64,000 nt of DNA from an uncultured Gemmiger sp. (GCF_934561205.1 NZ_CAKTFU010000014.1:1-64000), one strand, 5' to 3'. Positions 14,484 through 24,074 are shown, counted from the first letter of the stretch. Notes: a model not told the origin generated them from the letters alone. Made by a program: numbers and translations.

Positions 14484-15701
14484 TCAGAAATCAACCTCAG
14501 TGTCGTAGTAGCAGCACTTCAGCAGCTTTTCCATCTCTTCCTGGTTGGGCTGGCGGGGGTTGGAGCCGGTGCAGGCATCGGCGATCGCGTTCTTGGCGAT
14601 CTCGGGCAGACGCTCCAGGAACACTTCCTCCGGCACAAAGCCCTTCTCGCAGGGGTAGGAGTCGGGGCCGTAGTGGCCGATGCAGTGCGGAATGTTCAGG
14701 TCATCGTTCATGCCGCGCAGGTACTTGATCAGCAGCTCGACCTTCTCGTCATCGTTGCTGCCGCCGAGGTGCATCTTGTCGGCAATAACGCCGTAGCGGG
14801 CCTTGGCGGTGGGGTCCTTGGCGTTGTAGGCAATGACCTTGGGCAGGTACATAGCGTTGGCGGCGCCGTGGATGATGTGGGCGCCGTAATCGGCAAAGGC
14901 AGCGCCGGTCTTGTGCGCCATGCTGTGGACGATGCCCAGCAGCGCGTTGGAGAACGCCATACCGGCCAGGCACTGTGCATTGTGCATAGCATCGCGTTTT
15001 TCCATATCGCCGTTGTAGCTGCCGACGAGGTCAGCCTGGATCATCTCAATGGCGTGCAGCGCCAAGGGATCGGTAAAGTCGCAGTTGGCGGTGGAAACAT
15101 ACGCCTCGATCGCGTGGGTCATGGCGTCCATACCGGTGTGGGCGACCAGCTTTTTGGGCATGGTGTGCGCCAGCTCGGGGTCAACGATGGCGACGTCGGG
15201 GGTGATCTCAAAGTCCGCGATGGGATACTTGATGCCCTTGTCGTAGTCGGTGATGATGGAGAAGGCGGTCACCTCGGTCGCGGTGCCGGAGGTGGAGGAA
15301 ATGGCGCAGAAGTGTGCCTTGCGGCGCAGCGGCGGGATGCCGAAAACCTTGCACATTTCTTCAAAGGTAATGTCGGGATACTCGTACTTGATCCACATCG
15401 CCTTGGCAGCGTCGATGGGAGAACCGCCGCCGATGGCAACGATCCAGTCCGGCTCAAACTTCAGCATGGCCTCGGCGCCCTTCATGACGGTGGTGACAGA
15501 GGGATCCGGCTCGATGCCCTCAAACAGTTCCACTTCCATGCCGGCTTCCTTTAAGTAAGCCTCCACGCGATCCAGGAAGCCGAAACGCTTCATGGAGCCG
15601 CCGCCCACGCAGATCATTGCGCGCTTGCCGGGCAGGGTTTTCAGGGCCTCCAGCGCATTGGGGCCGTGGTACAGGTCGCGGGGGAGAGTAAATCTAGCCA
15701 T
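14484..15701 (-). CDS. Iron-containing alcohol dehydrogenase
   Basis: A 405-residue group III alcohol dehydrogenase. The NAD(P)-binding GGGS and GGGSPIDAAK are present, with the metal ligands in HTGMDAMTHAIEAY, GIVHSMAHKTG and GAHIIHGAANA. The sequence is closest in style to the Fe-ADH domain of AdhE and to butanol dehydrogenases. It reduces aldehydes to alcohols to reoxidise NAD(P)H in fermentation. The ATG has GAGGAGG upstream. The TTGACAA/TTGTCAA palindrome in its leader suggests redox control by Rex. Confidence 0.92.
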   Translation of the reverse strand: MARFTLPRDLYHGPNALEALKTLPGKRAMICVGGGSMKRFGFLDRVEAYLKEAGMEVELFEGIEPDPSVTTVMKGAEAMLKFEPDWIVAIGGGSPIDAAKAMWIKYEYPDITFEEMCKVFGIPPLRRKAHFCAISSTSGTATEVTAFSIITDYDKGIKYPIADFEITPDVAIVDPELAHTMPKKLVAHTGMDAMTHAIEAYVSTANCDFTDPLALHAIEMIQADLVGSYNGDMEKRDAMHNAQCLAGMAFSNALLGIVHSMAHKTGAAFADYGAHIIHGAANAMYLPKVIAYNAKDPTAKARYGVIADKMHLGGSNDDEKVELLIKYLRGMNDDLNIPHCIGHYGPDSYPCEKGFVPEEVFLERLPEIAKNAIADACTGSNPRQPNQEEMEKLLKCCYYDTEVDF

Positions 15702-15735
15702 AATAATAGCCTCCTCGATACGGTTATGTTGGGGT

Positions 15736-15753
15736 TTGACAATCTTTTGTCAA
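15736..15753. promoter_or_regulatory. Rex-like operator palindrome
   Basis: Perfect 7-bp arms: TTGACAA-TCTT-TTGTCAA. It starts a few bases after the -10 box of the alcohol dehydrogenase promoter, where a repressor would block transcription. It resembles the TTGT-N-ACAA class of Rex sites, but the sequence is not the textbook consensus. Confidence 0.5.
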
Positions 15754-15766
15754 CCTATTTGTGCTT

Positions 15767-15795
15767 AGTATACGCCTCTTTTGCATAAAAATCAA
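15767..15795 (-). promoter_or_regulatory. Promoter of the alcohol dehydrogenase gene
   Basis: Leftward TTGATT (15790-15795), 17-bp spacer, TATACT (15767-15772). Confidence 0.7.
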
Positions 15796-15880
15796 TGGGC
15801 ATTGGGGAGAAATTTTGAACACTTTTTCGGCATTTTGCCGATTGACAGCGCATAGCCTTGGCAAAAGGGAGGAATTTGCC

Positions 15881-17893
15881 ATGCGCTTTTTGACCCCGCA
15901 GCAAAGCCGCACCATGCGTTTGCGGGCGCGGCTGCTCTGCGCCGTGCTGGCCGTGGTGTGCCTGGGCGGGCTTTTGCTGCGCCTGGCCGTGCTGATGCTG
16001 CGCGACCCCGACGGTTACGCCCGCCGCGCCGCCGACCAGCAGCTGCGCGGTGCCACCCTGCCCGCCGCGCGGGGAGAGATATTTTCCGCTGACGGCACAC
16101 TTTTGGCCTCCGGCGAGACCTGCTGGACCATACGCGCCGCCCCGCGTGAGCTGGACGACGCCCTTGTACAGCCCGCCGCTGCGGCGCTGAGCGAAATTCT
16201 GGAGCTGGACTACGCCGACACGCTGCAAAAGCTGAGCGTGCGCACCTCCAACGACTGCCTGCTGGCCCGCCGTGTGGGGCGCGAGGCCGCCGATGCCGTG
16301 CGGGACTGGTGCCTTGCGCAGGGGGCGGCGGGTATCCAGATCCGCCAGGACATCAAGCGCGTCTACCCTGAGGGGGATTTTCTGGGCGGGGTGCTGGGCT
16401 TTACCGATGTGGACAACGCCGGGCTTTGGGGGCTGGAACTGCGCTACAACGATGTTTTAACAGGCCAAAACGGCCGAATCCTGACCGCCAAGAACGCCTG
16501 GGGCTACGATATGCCCACCCACTACCAGACGCTGGTCGAGGCTGTGCCCGGCAGCAGCCTGACGCTGACCATCGACGCCAACATTCAGCACTGGCTGGAA
16601 AGCGCGCTGGCCGCCGCCGTGCAGGAGCACCATGTCGCGCAGCGCGGCGTGGGCATTGTGATGGATGTCAACAGCGGCGCGGTGCTGGCCATGTCCTGCC
16701 AGCCGGACTACGACCCCAACCGCCCGCGCTACCTTATAAATAGTACCGTGCGGGAGCAGGTCAACGCCCTGCAGGGGGAGGAGCGCAGCGCCGCGCTGCA
16801 GGCTGCCCAGCAAGCCCAGTGGCGCAACAAGGCCATCAGCGATTTGTACGAACCGGGCAGCGTGTTCAAGCTGATTACCGCCGCTGCCGCCCTGGACACC
16901 GGCTGCTGCCGCCCCACCGACCGCTTTACCTGCGCGGGTAAAATTTCGGTGGCGGGCACACGGTTCCGCTGCGCCAACGGGCATATCCACGGCAGCGAAA
17001 CCTTTGCCCAAGGGCTGGCGGTAAGCTGCAACCCCTGCTTTATCCAAATCGGCGCGCGGCTGGGCAAAGAGAATTTTTGCCGCTATTTCGAGGCTTTTGG
17101 TCTGCGCACCGCCACGGGCATCGACCTGCCGGGCGAAGTGCGCCGCAGCGAATACTACACCGCCGACCGCATGGGGCCTGTGGAGCTGGCGTCCTGCGCC
17201 TTTGGGCAGAGCAGCAAGGTCAGCTATTTGCAGATGCTGACCGCCGTCTGCGCCGTGGTCAACGGCGGGCGGCTGATGCAGCCGTATATTGTGCAGCGCA
17301 TCACCGCGCCGGACGGCAAAACCACCGATACAGCGCCAAAATTGGTGCGTCAGGTGATAAGCGAGGAAACCTCCCGCACCATGTGCGAGCTGATGGCGGG
17401 GGTCGTGACGTCCGGCACAGGCAAAAACGCCGCGCTGGCGGGCTACCGCGTGGGCGGCAAAAGCGGCACCAGCCAAAAGCTGGACAGCCAAAACGAGGGT
17501 GCACGCATTGCCAGCTTTGTGGCCGTTGCCCCCATTGACGACCCCAAGCTGGCGGTGCTGGTCTGCCTGGACGAACCCCACAGCTGGACAACAAGCGGCG
17601 GCGCACTGTCCGCGCCTGTCTGTGCCGAGGTGCTGGAAAAGGCCCTGCCCTATTTAGGCATCGCGCCGCAGTACACCGAGGCCGAGCAGAAAAAGCTGTT
17701 TGCCGCCGTGCCGGATCTGGCAGGGCGGGGCCTCGGCTACGCCAAAACCGCCTTGAGCGAGTCGGGCTTTGCTGCTGCCGTGCAGGGCAGCGGCGGCACG
17801 GTTCTGCGTCAGTACCCCGCCGACGGCGTCAGTGCCCGCCGGGGCAGCACCGTGACCCTGTACACCGAGGAGGACTGCGACACGGAGGATTGA
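15881..17893 (+). CDS. SpoVD/PBP2-like penicillin-binding transpeptidase with PASTA domain
   Basis: A 670-residue class B PBP: one N-terminal membrane helix (about 15-38), a dimerisation/pedestal domain, and a transpeptidase domain with SVFK (serine at about 327), SCN and KSGTS (about 527), then one C-terminal PASTA domain (VPDLAGRGLGYAKTALSESG). A single trailing PASTA repeat is typical of SpoVD and of some Firmicute PBP2/FtsI proteins. With sporulation genes nearby, a spore cortex role is plausible; a division FtsI is the alternative, though no mra/mur cluster is present. The ATG at 15881 follows AAAGGGAGG. Confidence 0.87.
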   Translation: MRFLTPQQSRTMRLRARLLCAVLAVVCLGGLLLRLAVLMLRDPDGYARRAADQQLRGATLPAARGEIFSADGTLLASGETCWTIRAAPRELDDALVQPAAAALSEILELDYADTLQKLSVRTSNDCLLARRVGREAADAVRDWCLAQGAAGIQIRQDIKRVYPEGDFLGGVLGFTDVDNAGLWGLELRYNDVLTGQNGRILTAKNAWGYDMPTHYQTLVEAVPGSSLTLTIDANIQHWLESALAAAVQEHHVAQRGVGIVMDVNSGAVLAMSCQPDYDPNRPRYLINSTVREQVNALQGEERSAALQAAQQAQWRNKAISDLYEPGSVFKLITAAAALDTGCCRPTDRFTCAGKISVAGTRFRCANGHIHGSETFAQGLAVSCNPCFIQIGARLGKENFCRYFEAFGLRTATGIDLPGEVRRSEYYTADRMGPVELASCAFGQSSKVSYLQMLTAVCAVVNGGRLMQPYIVQRITAPDGKTTDTAPKLVRQVISEETSRTMCELMAGVVTSGTGKNAALAGYRVGGKSGTSQKLDSQNEGARIASFVAVAPIDDPKLAVLVCLDEPHSWTTSGGALSAPVCAEVLEKALPYLGIAPQYTEAEQKKLFAAVPDLAGRGLGYAKTALSESGFAAAVQGSGGTVLRQYPADGVSARRGSTVTLYTEEDCDTED

Positions 17894-17937
17894 CCCGTTG
17901 AAAATTCACCGAAAAAACATACATTTTGGTGCGAAGT

Positions 17938-17947
17938 ATGGTATACT
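17938..17947 (+). promoter_or_regulatory. Extended -10 promoter of the ABC/FtsX pair
   Basis: TATGGTATACT carries an extended -10 (TGGTATACT) with only a weak -35 upstream, about 30 bp before the start codon of the ATPase gene. Confidence 0.5.
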
Positions 17948-17978
17948 ATAATAAATTATCTATGCCTCGGAGGATGCC

Positions 17979-18686
17979 ATGCCGCAGCCGTATGTATTAT
18001 TTGACAACGTGTGTAAATATTACCAGATGGGTGACACCCGCATTGCCGCGTCGGATCACGTCAGCTTTTCCATTGAAAAGGGCGAGTTCTGCGTCATTTT
18101 AGGCCCCTCCGGCGCAGGCAAGACCACCGTGCTGAATATGCTGGGCGGCATGGACACCTGCGACGAGGGCACCATTCTGCTGGACGGCGAGCGCGTGAGC
18201 GATTTTGACCAAAAGCGGCTGACCACCTACCGCCGCTACGACGTGGGGTTTGTCTTTCAGTTTTACAACCTTGTGCAAAACCTGACCGCCCGCGAAAACG
18301 TGGAGCTGGCCGCCGAGATCTGCCGCGACCCGCTGGACGCCGACACCGTGCTGGAGGAGGTCGGCCTTTCCGAAAGAAAGGGCAATTTCCCCGCGCAGCT
18401 TTCGGGCGGCGAGCAGCAGCGCGTATCCATCGCCCGCGCCCTGGCCAAAAACCCCAAAATTCTGCTTTGCGACGAGCCGACGGGTGCGCTGGACTACAAA
18501 ACCGGCAAGCAGGTGCTGGCACTTTTGCAGGCCACCTGCCGCGAAAAAGGCCGCACGGTCATCGTCATCACCCACAACAGCGCCCTGGCCGCCATGGCCG
18601 ACCGCGTGATACGCATCAACAGCGGCCGCGTGCTGGACGAGACCGTGAACCCCGACCCCACCCCCGTAGAAAGGATAGAATGGTAA
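17979..18686 (+). CDS. ABC transporter ATP-binding protein (MacB/LolD type)
   Basis: A 235-residue ATPase with Walker [11 protein letters not shown]-loop FVFQFYNL, signature LSGGEQQR, Walker [13 protein letters not shown] and H-loop VITHN, all in the order and spacing of the LolD/MacB/FtsE group. The stop is followed directly by the ATG of the large permease (no gap), so the two form one transporter. These type VII systems act as mechanotransducers, resistance modules or peptide exporters. No two-component system is adjacent. Confidence 0.92.
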   Translation: MPQPYVLFDNVCKYYQMGDTRIAASDHVSFSIEKGEFCVILGPSGAGKTTVLNMLGGMDTCDEGTILLDGERVSDFDQKRLTTYRRYDVGFVFQFYNLVQNLTARENVELAAEICRDPLDADTVLEEVGLSERKGNFPAQLSGGEQQRVSIARALAKNPKILLCDEPTGALDYKTGKQVLALLQATCREKGRTVIVITHNSALAAMADRVIRINSGRVLDETVNPDPTPVERIEW

Positions 18687-21600
18687 ATGCCGCGCACCTA
18701 CAACAAAAATGTAATACGCACCTTCCGCAGCACGCGCAGCCGGTTTTTTGCCATATTCTCCATTGTCGCCCTGGGCGTGGGCTTTCTGGCCGGTTTGAGC
18801 GCGACCCCCGTGGACATGAAGGAATCCATGGAGCGCTACATGGACGACGGCAATTTTTACGATGTGCGGGTGCTTTCCACACTGGGTCTTACCGATGACG
18901 ATGTGCAGGCCCTGCGGCAGGTGCCCGGCGTGCAGACCGTGCAGCCCGCCTACTCGGCCGATCTGCTGGTGCAGACCGGGGACGACAGCGCCGTGGCGCG
19001 CGCCCACAGCCTGCCGCCCGACGGGGACGAGGCCATCAACCAACTGGTGCTGGCCGAGGGACGTCTGCCCCAAAGCCCCGACGAATGTCTGGTGGAGGTG
19101 GGCGCCACCGGGCTGAACCCCACCTACTCGGTGGGTACGGTCTTTACCGTGACCGCCGAGAACGAGGATCTGGACAGCAAGCTGAACCGCACCCGGTTTA
19201 CCGTGGTGGGGCTGGTGCACAACAGCAACTATTTCAGCTATGAGCGCGAGCCTGCCAGCGTGGGCAGCGGTGCGGTGCAGGTGGTGATGTACCTGCAGCC
19301 CGAAGCCTTTGCCTATGAGGCCTACACCGAAATTTACCTGACCGCCGCCGGGGCGAAGGAGCAGGACAGCCTGACCGAGCCTTACCGGCAGACCGTGCAA
19401 ACGGTGATGGACAACATCGCCGCCATACAGGACGATCGCTGTCAGGCCCGCTACGACGGGCTGCTGGCCGATGCCCGCGCCGAGCTGGACGACGCCTGGC
19501 AGAAATACTATGAGGCCGAGGCCGACGCCGAAGCCCAGCTGGCCGATGCCGCCGCACAGCTGGAGGACGGCAGAAATCAACTGCAAAGCGGCAAAAACAA
19601 GCTGGCCGACGGTCGGCGGCAATACGCCGACGGCAAGACCCAACTGGAAAACGGCACCAACCAGATGTTGGACGGCCAGGCGCAGCTGAACGACGCGCTG
19701 GGGCAGTGGTACAAGGCCGACGCCGAGTGGCAGCAGGGCAAGCAGGAATTGGACAGCGGCAAGGCGCAGCTGGACGAAAACGAGCCTGCCTACCGCGACG
19801 GTGTGCAGCAGCTGGCCGACGCCCTGGGCACCGATTACGCCACGGTGGACAAGTTTGCCGCCGATTTGGCCGCCTACTGCACCGCGCAGGGCATCGCCCC
19901 GCCCGACACGGCGCAGGGTATGCTGGAGCTGCTTGTGACCTACGGCGAGGGGCTGCCCCTGCCGAAAATTTCCGACGAGCAGCTGGGGCAGATCCGCGAT
20001 GCCGCCGCCGAGCTGCGCACCAAGCTGGACGACATCCCTGCCGACCTGCTGCCCGACGAGCAAAAGCCCCTGTTGGAGGAGGCCAAGGTTCTGGTGCAGG
20101 CACTGGCCGACGCCGAGACCTCCGACGAAATGTGGGACGCCCTGCAAAATGCTTACACCTGGCTGCAGGACCACCGCGACCTGCTGCCCGACGAGGTGTA
20201 CGAGGCCCTGAACGCCTTGATTTTAAGCGTTTTGCAAAAAGAGGAACTGAACGAGCTGGCTGCCGCCCTGGCGGGCATGGTAAAGTTCAAGCAGGCGCAG
20301 CAGCAGTACGAGGCCGGTTTGCAGCAGCTGACCGACGCCCGCACCCAACTGGACGATGCCTACGCGCTTTTGCAGGAGAAAATGGTCGAGCTGGGCGTGG
20401 CACAGGGGCAACTGCTGGACGCCCAAGGCCGACTGGACGCCGCCTGGCGGGATATCCTGAACGGGCAGCGGGAAATTGATGAAAACGAGAAAAAGCTGAC
20501 CGACGCCGAGGCGGAATACGCCAAAGCCAAGGCCGAGGCCGAGCAGAAACTGGCCGACGCCCGCGCCGAGATCGAGGACGGCGAGGCCAAGCTGAACGAC
20601 CTGGAAAAGCCCGAATGGTACGTCTGGGACCGCAGCAAAAACACGAGCTTTGGGTCTTTTAAGGCCAACGTGGACAAGCTGACCGCCATCACGACGGTGT
20701 TCCCCGTGTTCTTCTTCCTGGTGGCGGCGCTGGTGGTCTCGACCACGATGACCCGCATGGTCGAGGAGGAACGCCTGCAGATCGGCACGCTGAAAGCCCT
20801 GGGCTATGCCCGCGGCACCATTATGCAGAAATACCTGTGGTACGCCTTCGGCGCATCGGCGCTGGGCGCGGTCGTGGGGCTGGCTGTGGGGTTCCGGGTG
20901 TTCCCCACCATCATCTGGTCGGGGTATTCCATGATGTACTATATGCCCGAGATCGCCACGCCGTGGCGGCTGCAGCAGGCAGTTTTTGCCGGTGCCTCGC
21001 TGATTGGGCTTTCCTTGGGTGTCACAGCCCTGGCCTGCCGCGCCTCCCTGGCGGAGATGCCCGCCGCCCTGATGCTGCCCCGCGCCCCCAAGGCCGGCAA
21101 GCGCATTTTGCTGGAGCGCATCACCCCGCTTTGGCGGCGGCTGCCCTTCACCTGGAAGGTGACCTGCCGCAACCTGCTGCGCTACAAAAAGCGCTTCTGG
21201 ATGACCGTCATCGGCGTGGCGGGCTGCACGGCGCTGCTGGTGGCGGGTTTCGGCTTGTCAGACTCGCTGAACGGTATCATCACCAAGCAGTTTGACAATG
21301 TGTCGCACTACGACCTGATGACCGTTGTCTCCAAGGAGCAGGCCGTGCGCGAGGGGGCGGTTTACGACTATCTGTTTGAGGACAGCAAGACCTTTCCCCT
21401 TTCGATGGCGGCGGCGGTGCAGTCCACCCACTGTGACAGCGCCGACGGCGAGATGGAGCTGTACCTGATGGTGCCGCAGGATCTTGCGCGGTTTGCGCAG
21501 CTGATGGACCTGCACGAGCGCATCGGCGGCGAGCCGACCCCGCTGACCGACGACGGCATTGTGCTGACCGAAAAGCTGGCCAAAACGCTGGGCGCTGCCG

Positions 21601-22286
21601 CCGGGGACACGGTAACGCTGAAAAACGCCGACGGCGACGCCGCCGAATTTACCGTGACAGGCGTCTGCGAGCACTACATAAGCAACTACGCCTACATTAC
21701 GCCCGCCGTGTACACCGCCGCCTTCGGCAAGGCACCGACGTACAATGCGGTTCTGAGCACGCTCACCGACGAATCGGCCGAAAACCGCGCCGCGATCTCG
21801 GAAAAACTGCTGGATATAGACACGGTGGTCAGCCTGACCTTTACGCAGGACGCCGTCAAGCAGGTGCTGAACATGCTCAACTCCATTGACGCCGTAGTCG
21901 TGCTGATCATCGTCTGCGCCGCCATGCTGGCGTTTGTGGTGCTGTACAACCTGTCCAACATCAACATTGCCGAGCGCGTCAAGGAAATTGCCACCATCAA
22001 GGTGCTGGGTTTCTATGACCGCGAGGTGTACAGCTACGTCAACCGCGAAAGCACGGCGCTGGCCTGCATCGGCACGGCGTTGGGGCTTGCGCTGGGCAAG
22101 GCGCTGCACGCCTTTATCATTACCACCGTGGAGGTGGATTCGGTCATGTTCGGGCGCGATATTGCCCCCCAAAGCTACCTGTACGCCGTGGCGCTGACGC
22201 TGGTTTTCAGCACGGCGGTCAACCTGGTCATGGGGCGCAAGCTGAAAGCCATCTCGATGGTCGAAAGCATGAAGGCGCCCGAATAG
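18687..22286 (+). CDS. Large FtsX-type ABC permease with extracellular coiled coil
   Basis: A 1199-residue permease. After one N-terminal helix (about 12-32) comes a MacB-like extracellular part. From about residue 260 to 640 lies a long coiled-coil region full of heptad-like LxDGxxQL units (for example KTQLENGTNQMLDGQAQLND). The first FtsX module of three helices is at about 670-790, a linker leads to a helix (WMTVIGVAGCTALLVAGFG), and a second FtsX module sits at the C-terminus. The coiled coil recalls YhgE/Pip-type proteins and could reach across the peptidoglycan. The substrate is unknown. Confidence 0.88.
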   Translation: MPRTYNKNVIRTFRSTRSRFFAIFSIVALGVGFLAGLSATPVDMKESMERYMDDGNFYDVRVLSTLGLTDDDVQALRQVPGVQTVQPAYSADLLVQTGDDSAVARAHSLPPDGDEAINQLVLAEGRLPQSPDECLVEVGATGLNPTYSVGTVFTVTAENEDLDSKLNRTRFTVVGLVHNSNYFSYEREPASVGSGAVQVVMYLQPEAFAYEAYTEIYLTAAGAKEQDSLTEPYRQTVQTVMDNIAAIQDDRCQARYDGLLADARAELDDAWQKYYEAEADAEAQLADAAAQLEDGRNQLQSGKNKLADGRRQYADGKTQLENGTNQMLDGQAQLNDALGQWYKADAEWQQGKQELDSGKAQLDENEPAYRDGVQQLADALGTDYATVDKFAADLAAYCTAQGIAPPDTAQGMLELLVTYGEGLPLPKISDEQLGQIRDAAAELRTKLDDIPADLLPDEQKPLLEEAKVLVQALADAETSDEMWDALQNAYTWLQDHRDLLPDEVYEALNALILSVLQKEELNELAAALAGMVKFKQAQQQYEAGLQQLTDARTQLDDAYALLQEKMVELGVAQGQLLDAQGRLDAAWRDILNGQREIDENEKKLTDAEAEYAKAKAEAEQKLADARAEIEDGEAKLNDLEKPEWYVWDRSKNTSFGSFKANVDKLTAITTVFPVFFFLVAALVVSTTMTRMVEEERLQIGTLKALGYARGTIMQKYLWYAFGASALGAVVGLAVGFRVFPTIIWSGYSMMYYMPEIATPWRLQQAVFAGASLIGLSLGVTALACRASLAEMPAALMLPRAPKAGKRILLERITPLWRRLPFTWKVTCRNLLRYKKRFWMTVIGVAGCTALLVAGFGLSDSLNGIITKQFDNVSHYDLMTVVSKEQAVREGAVYDYLFEDSKTFPLSMAAAVQSTHCDSADGEMELYLMVPQDLARFAQLMDLHERIGGEPTPLTDDGIVLTEKLAKTLGAAAGDTVTLKNADGDAAEFTVTGVCEHYISNYAYITPAVYTAAFGKAPTYNAVLSTLTDESAENRAAISEKLLDIDTVVSLTFTQDAVKQVLNMLNSIDAVVVLIIVCAAMLAFVVLYNLSNINIAERVKEIATIKVLGFYDREVYSYVNRESTALACIGTALGLALGKALHAFIITTVEVDSVMFGRDIAPQSYLYAVALTLVFSTAVNLVMGRKLKAISMVESMKAPE

Positions 22287-22342
22287 CCCTTGCAAAGTGC
22301 GCAATATATTTGCGGTCGGATTTTTATCGTTTTTTATAAAAA

Positions 22343-22385
22343 TTGCGGTTCTATCGCCATTTATGGGCATAGGGCCGCAATTTTT
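22343..22385 (+). terminator. Terminator of the ABC/FtsX operon
   Basis: Stem TTGCGG...CCGCAA with inner pairing CTAT/ATAG, followed by TTTTT. Confidence 0.75.
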
Positions 22386-22391
22386 GCACCC

Positions 22392-22420
22392 TTGAAAAGT
22401 GCTGGGCCCTGCGGTATAAT
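22392..22420 (+). promoter_or_regulatory. Promoter of the MATE gene
   Basis: TTGAAA (22392-22397), 17-bp spacer, TATAAT (22415-22420). Confidence 0.8.
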
Positions 22421-22480
22421 AAAGATACTTTGCGCAGATATTGTGCAGTTTCGTTATTGCAAATAACAAAGGAGTATGTC

Positions 22481-23824
22481 ATGCAGACCCAAGCACCCCT
22501 GTTTACCCGCCGCAAGCTGGCCACGCTGATCTGGCCGCTGTTTTTGGAACAGATTTTAAGTGTCACCATGGGCATGGCCGACACGCTGATGGTTTCCGGC
22601 GTGGGCGAGGCTGCCGTTTCCAGCGTGTCGCTGGTGGACAGCCTGAATATTTTGATCATTCAAATCGTTTCGGCGCTGGCCAGCGGCGGTGCCGTGATCG
22701 CCAGCCAGTATATGGGCCGCCGCGATGAGGAAAACGCCCGCCACAGCGCCGCCCAGCTGTACTGTGTGCTGGGCATCAGCACCGTTACGCTGACGGTCAT
22801 CTGCTTAGCGCTGTCCCGCCCGCTGCTGCGGCTGGTGTTCGGCAGCATTGACGATGACGTCATGGCATTTGCCCAGCAGTACCTCATCATCACGGCGCTG
22901 TCCTACCCGTTCATCGGCTTTTACAACGGCGGCGCGGCGTTGTTCCGCGCGCAGGGCAACAGCCGCATCAGTATGCTGGCCAGCCTTGTCATGAACATCT
23001 TTAACATTGCAGGCAACGCCATCCTGATCTACGGCTTTAAGATGGGCGTCATGGGTGCGGCGCTGGCCACGCTGTTGGGCCGCATTATCGCCGCTGTCTG
23101 GCTGATGCTGCAAAACCAGAGCATCTCCAACCCGCTGCGCGTGCACTCCTGGCAGGAGCTGCGCCCGCATAAGGAAACGATCCTGCGCATTTTGGGCATC
23201 GGCATCCCCACCGGGCTGGAAAACGGCATGTTCCAGATCGGCAAGCTCTGTGTCAGCAGCCTGACCTCCACCCTGGGCACCAGCGCCATTGCGGCCAACG
23301 CGGTGGCAAACTCGGTTTCCACCCTGGCGAATATTCCCGGCAACACCATCAGCCTGGCCATGATCCCCGTCGTGGGGCAGTGCCTGGGCGCGGGCGAGAA
23401 AAAGCAGGGCAAGCGCTATTCCCTGCTGCTGGTCGGCACGGCCATGACGGGGCTGGCCATCACGAACGTTGTCATGTTTGCGGTCATCCCCTACCTGACG
23501 GGCTGGTTCAGCCTGTCGGCCGAGGCCGCCGCCATGTGCGTCACGGTGGTGCGGTGGTTCAACGTGTTCAGCGTGTTTTTCTGGGCCAGCAGCTTTACGC
23601 TGCCCAACGCCCTGCGCAGCGGCGGCGACGCCAAGTACACCATGACGGTCAGCATCGTCAGCATGTGGCTGTTCCGCGTGATTTTGAGCTACATTTTTGT
23701 GCTGAAATTCCACATGGGCCTGACCGGCGTCTGGTTTGGCATGTTTATTGACTGGATCTGCCGCAGCGCATGCTTCTGGCTGCGTTTCCTGAGCGGGAAA
23801 TGGACAGAGCATCGCGTTATTTGA
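22481..23824 (+). CDS. MATE-family multidrug/cation antiporter
   Basis: A 447-residue protein with twelve predicted membrane helices in two related halves. Typical MATE stretches include the N-terminal FLEQILSVTMGMADTLMVS, IASQYMGRRDE and the helix 7 region IPTGLENGMFQIGKL. The family exports cationic drugs or metabolites using Na+ or H+. The ATG at 22481 is set by AAAGGAG 6 nt upstream. It is monocistronic, with its own promoter and terminator. Confidence 0.92.
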   Translation: MQTQAPLFTRRKLATLIWPLFLEQILSVTMGMADTLMVSGVGEAAVSSVSLVDSLNILIIQIVSALASGGAVIASQYMGRRDEENARHSAAQLYCVLGISTVTLTVICLALSRPLLRLVFGSIDDDVMAFAQQYLIITALSYPFIGFYNGGAALFRAQGNSRISMLASLVMNIFNIAGNAILIYGFKMGVMGAALATLLGRIIAAVWLMLQNQSISNPLRVHSWQELRPHKETILRILGIGIPTGLENGMFQIGKLCVSSLTSTLGTSAIAANAVANSVSTLANIPGNTISLAMIPVVGQCLGAGEKKQGKRYSLLLVGTAMTGLAITNVVMFAVIPYLTGWFSLSAEAAAMCVTVVRWFNVFSVFFWASSFTLPNALRSGGDAKYTMTVSIVSMWLFRVILSYIFVLKFHMGLTGVWFGMFIDWICRSACFWLRFLSGKWTEHRVI

Positions 23825-23841
23825 CGATTCCGATACATTTC

Positions 23842-23870
23842 TGTGTCCGCCTGTGCGGGCACATTTTTTG
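23842..23870 (+). terminator. MATE gene terminator
   Basis: Stem GTGTCCGC / GCGGGCAC then ATTTTTTG. Similar GTGCCCGC-type terminators follow the genes ending at 51249 and 59903. Confidence 0.8.
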
Positions 23871-23876
23871 TATAAG

Positions 23877-24048
23877 GGCAATATCGCATAATTCTAAGTG
23901 CCGATACGGCGAGCGAGGTGCGGCAGATGCTAAGCCAAAAGCGCAGATAATACTTTGTGTATTATCGAGCATTTTGGCAACGCAGATGCCGTGCCGCAGC
24001 CGCTGGAGCGGTGCTTAAGCCGTAAGGCGGGAATTGTGCGGTGTTGCC
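23877..24048. repeat. 172-bp inverted-terminal element, copy 1
   Basis: Begins GGCAATATCGCATAATTC and ends with its inverted copy (GAATTGTGCGGTGTTGCC); the three non-identical positions would be G-U pairs in RNA. The centre is a long stem, GCCAAAAGCGCAGATAATAC against GTATTATCGAGCATTTTGGC. A second copy at 57680-57851 has the same length and about 94% identity. No open frame fills it. It fits a non-mobile MITE-like element or a structured RNA. Confidence 0.75.
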
Positions 24049-24074
24049 TAAGGGCACGGGCGGCGGCATTGTGT

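Noticed and set aside
18099-20174. Minus-strand open frame of 691 codons opposite the ABC/FtsX pair
   Set aside because: No motif or start signal; explained by codon bias of the plus-strand genes.
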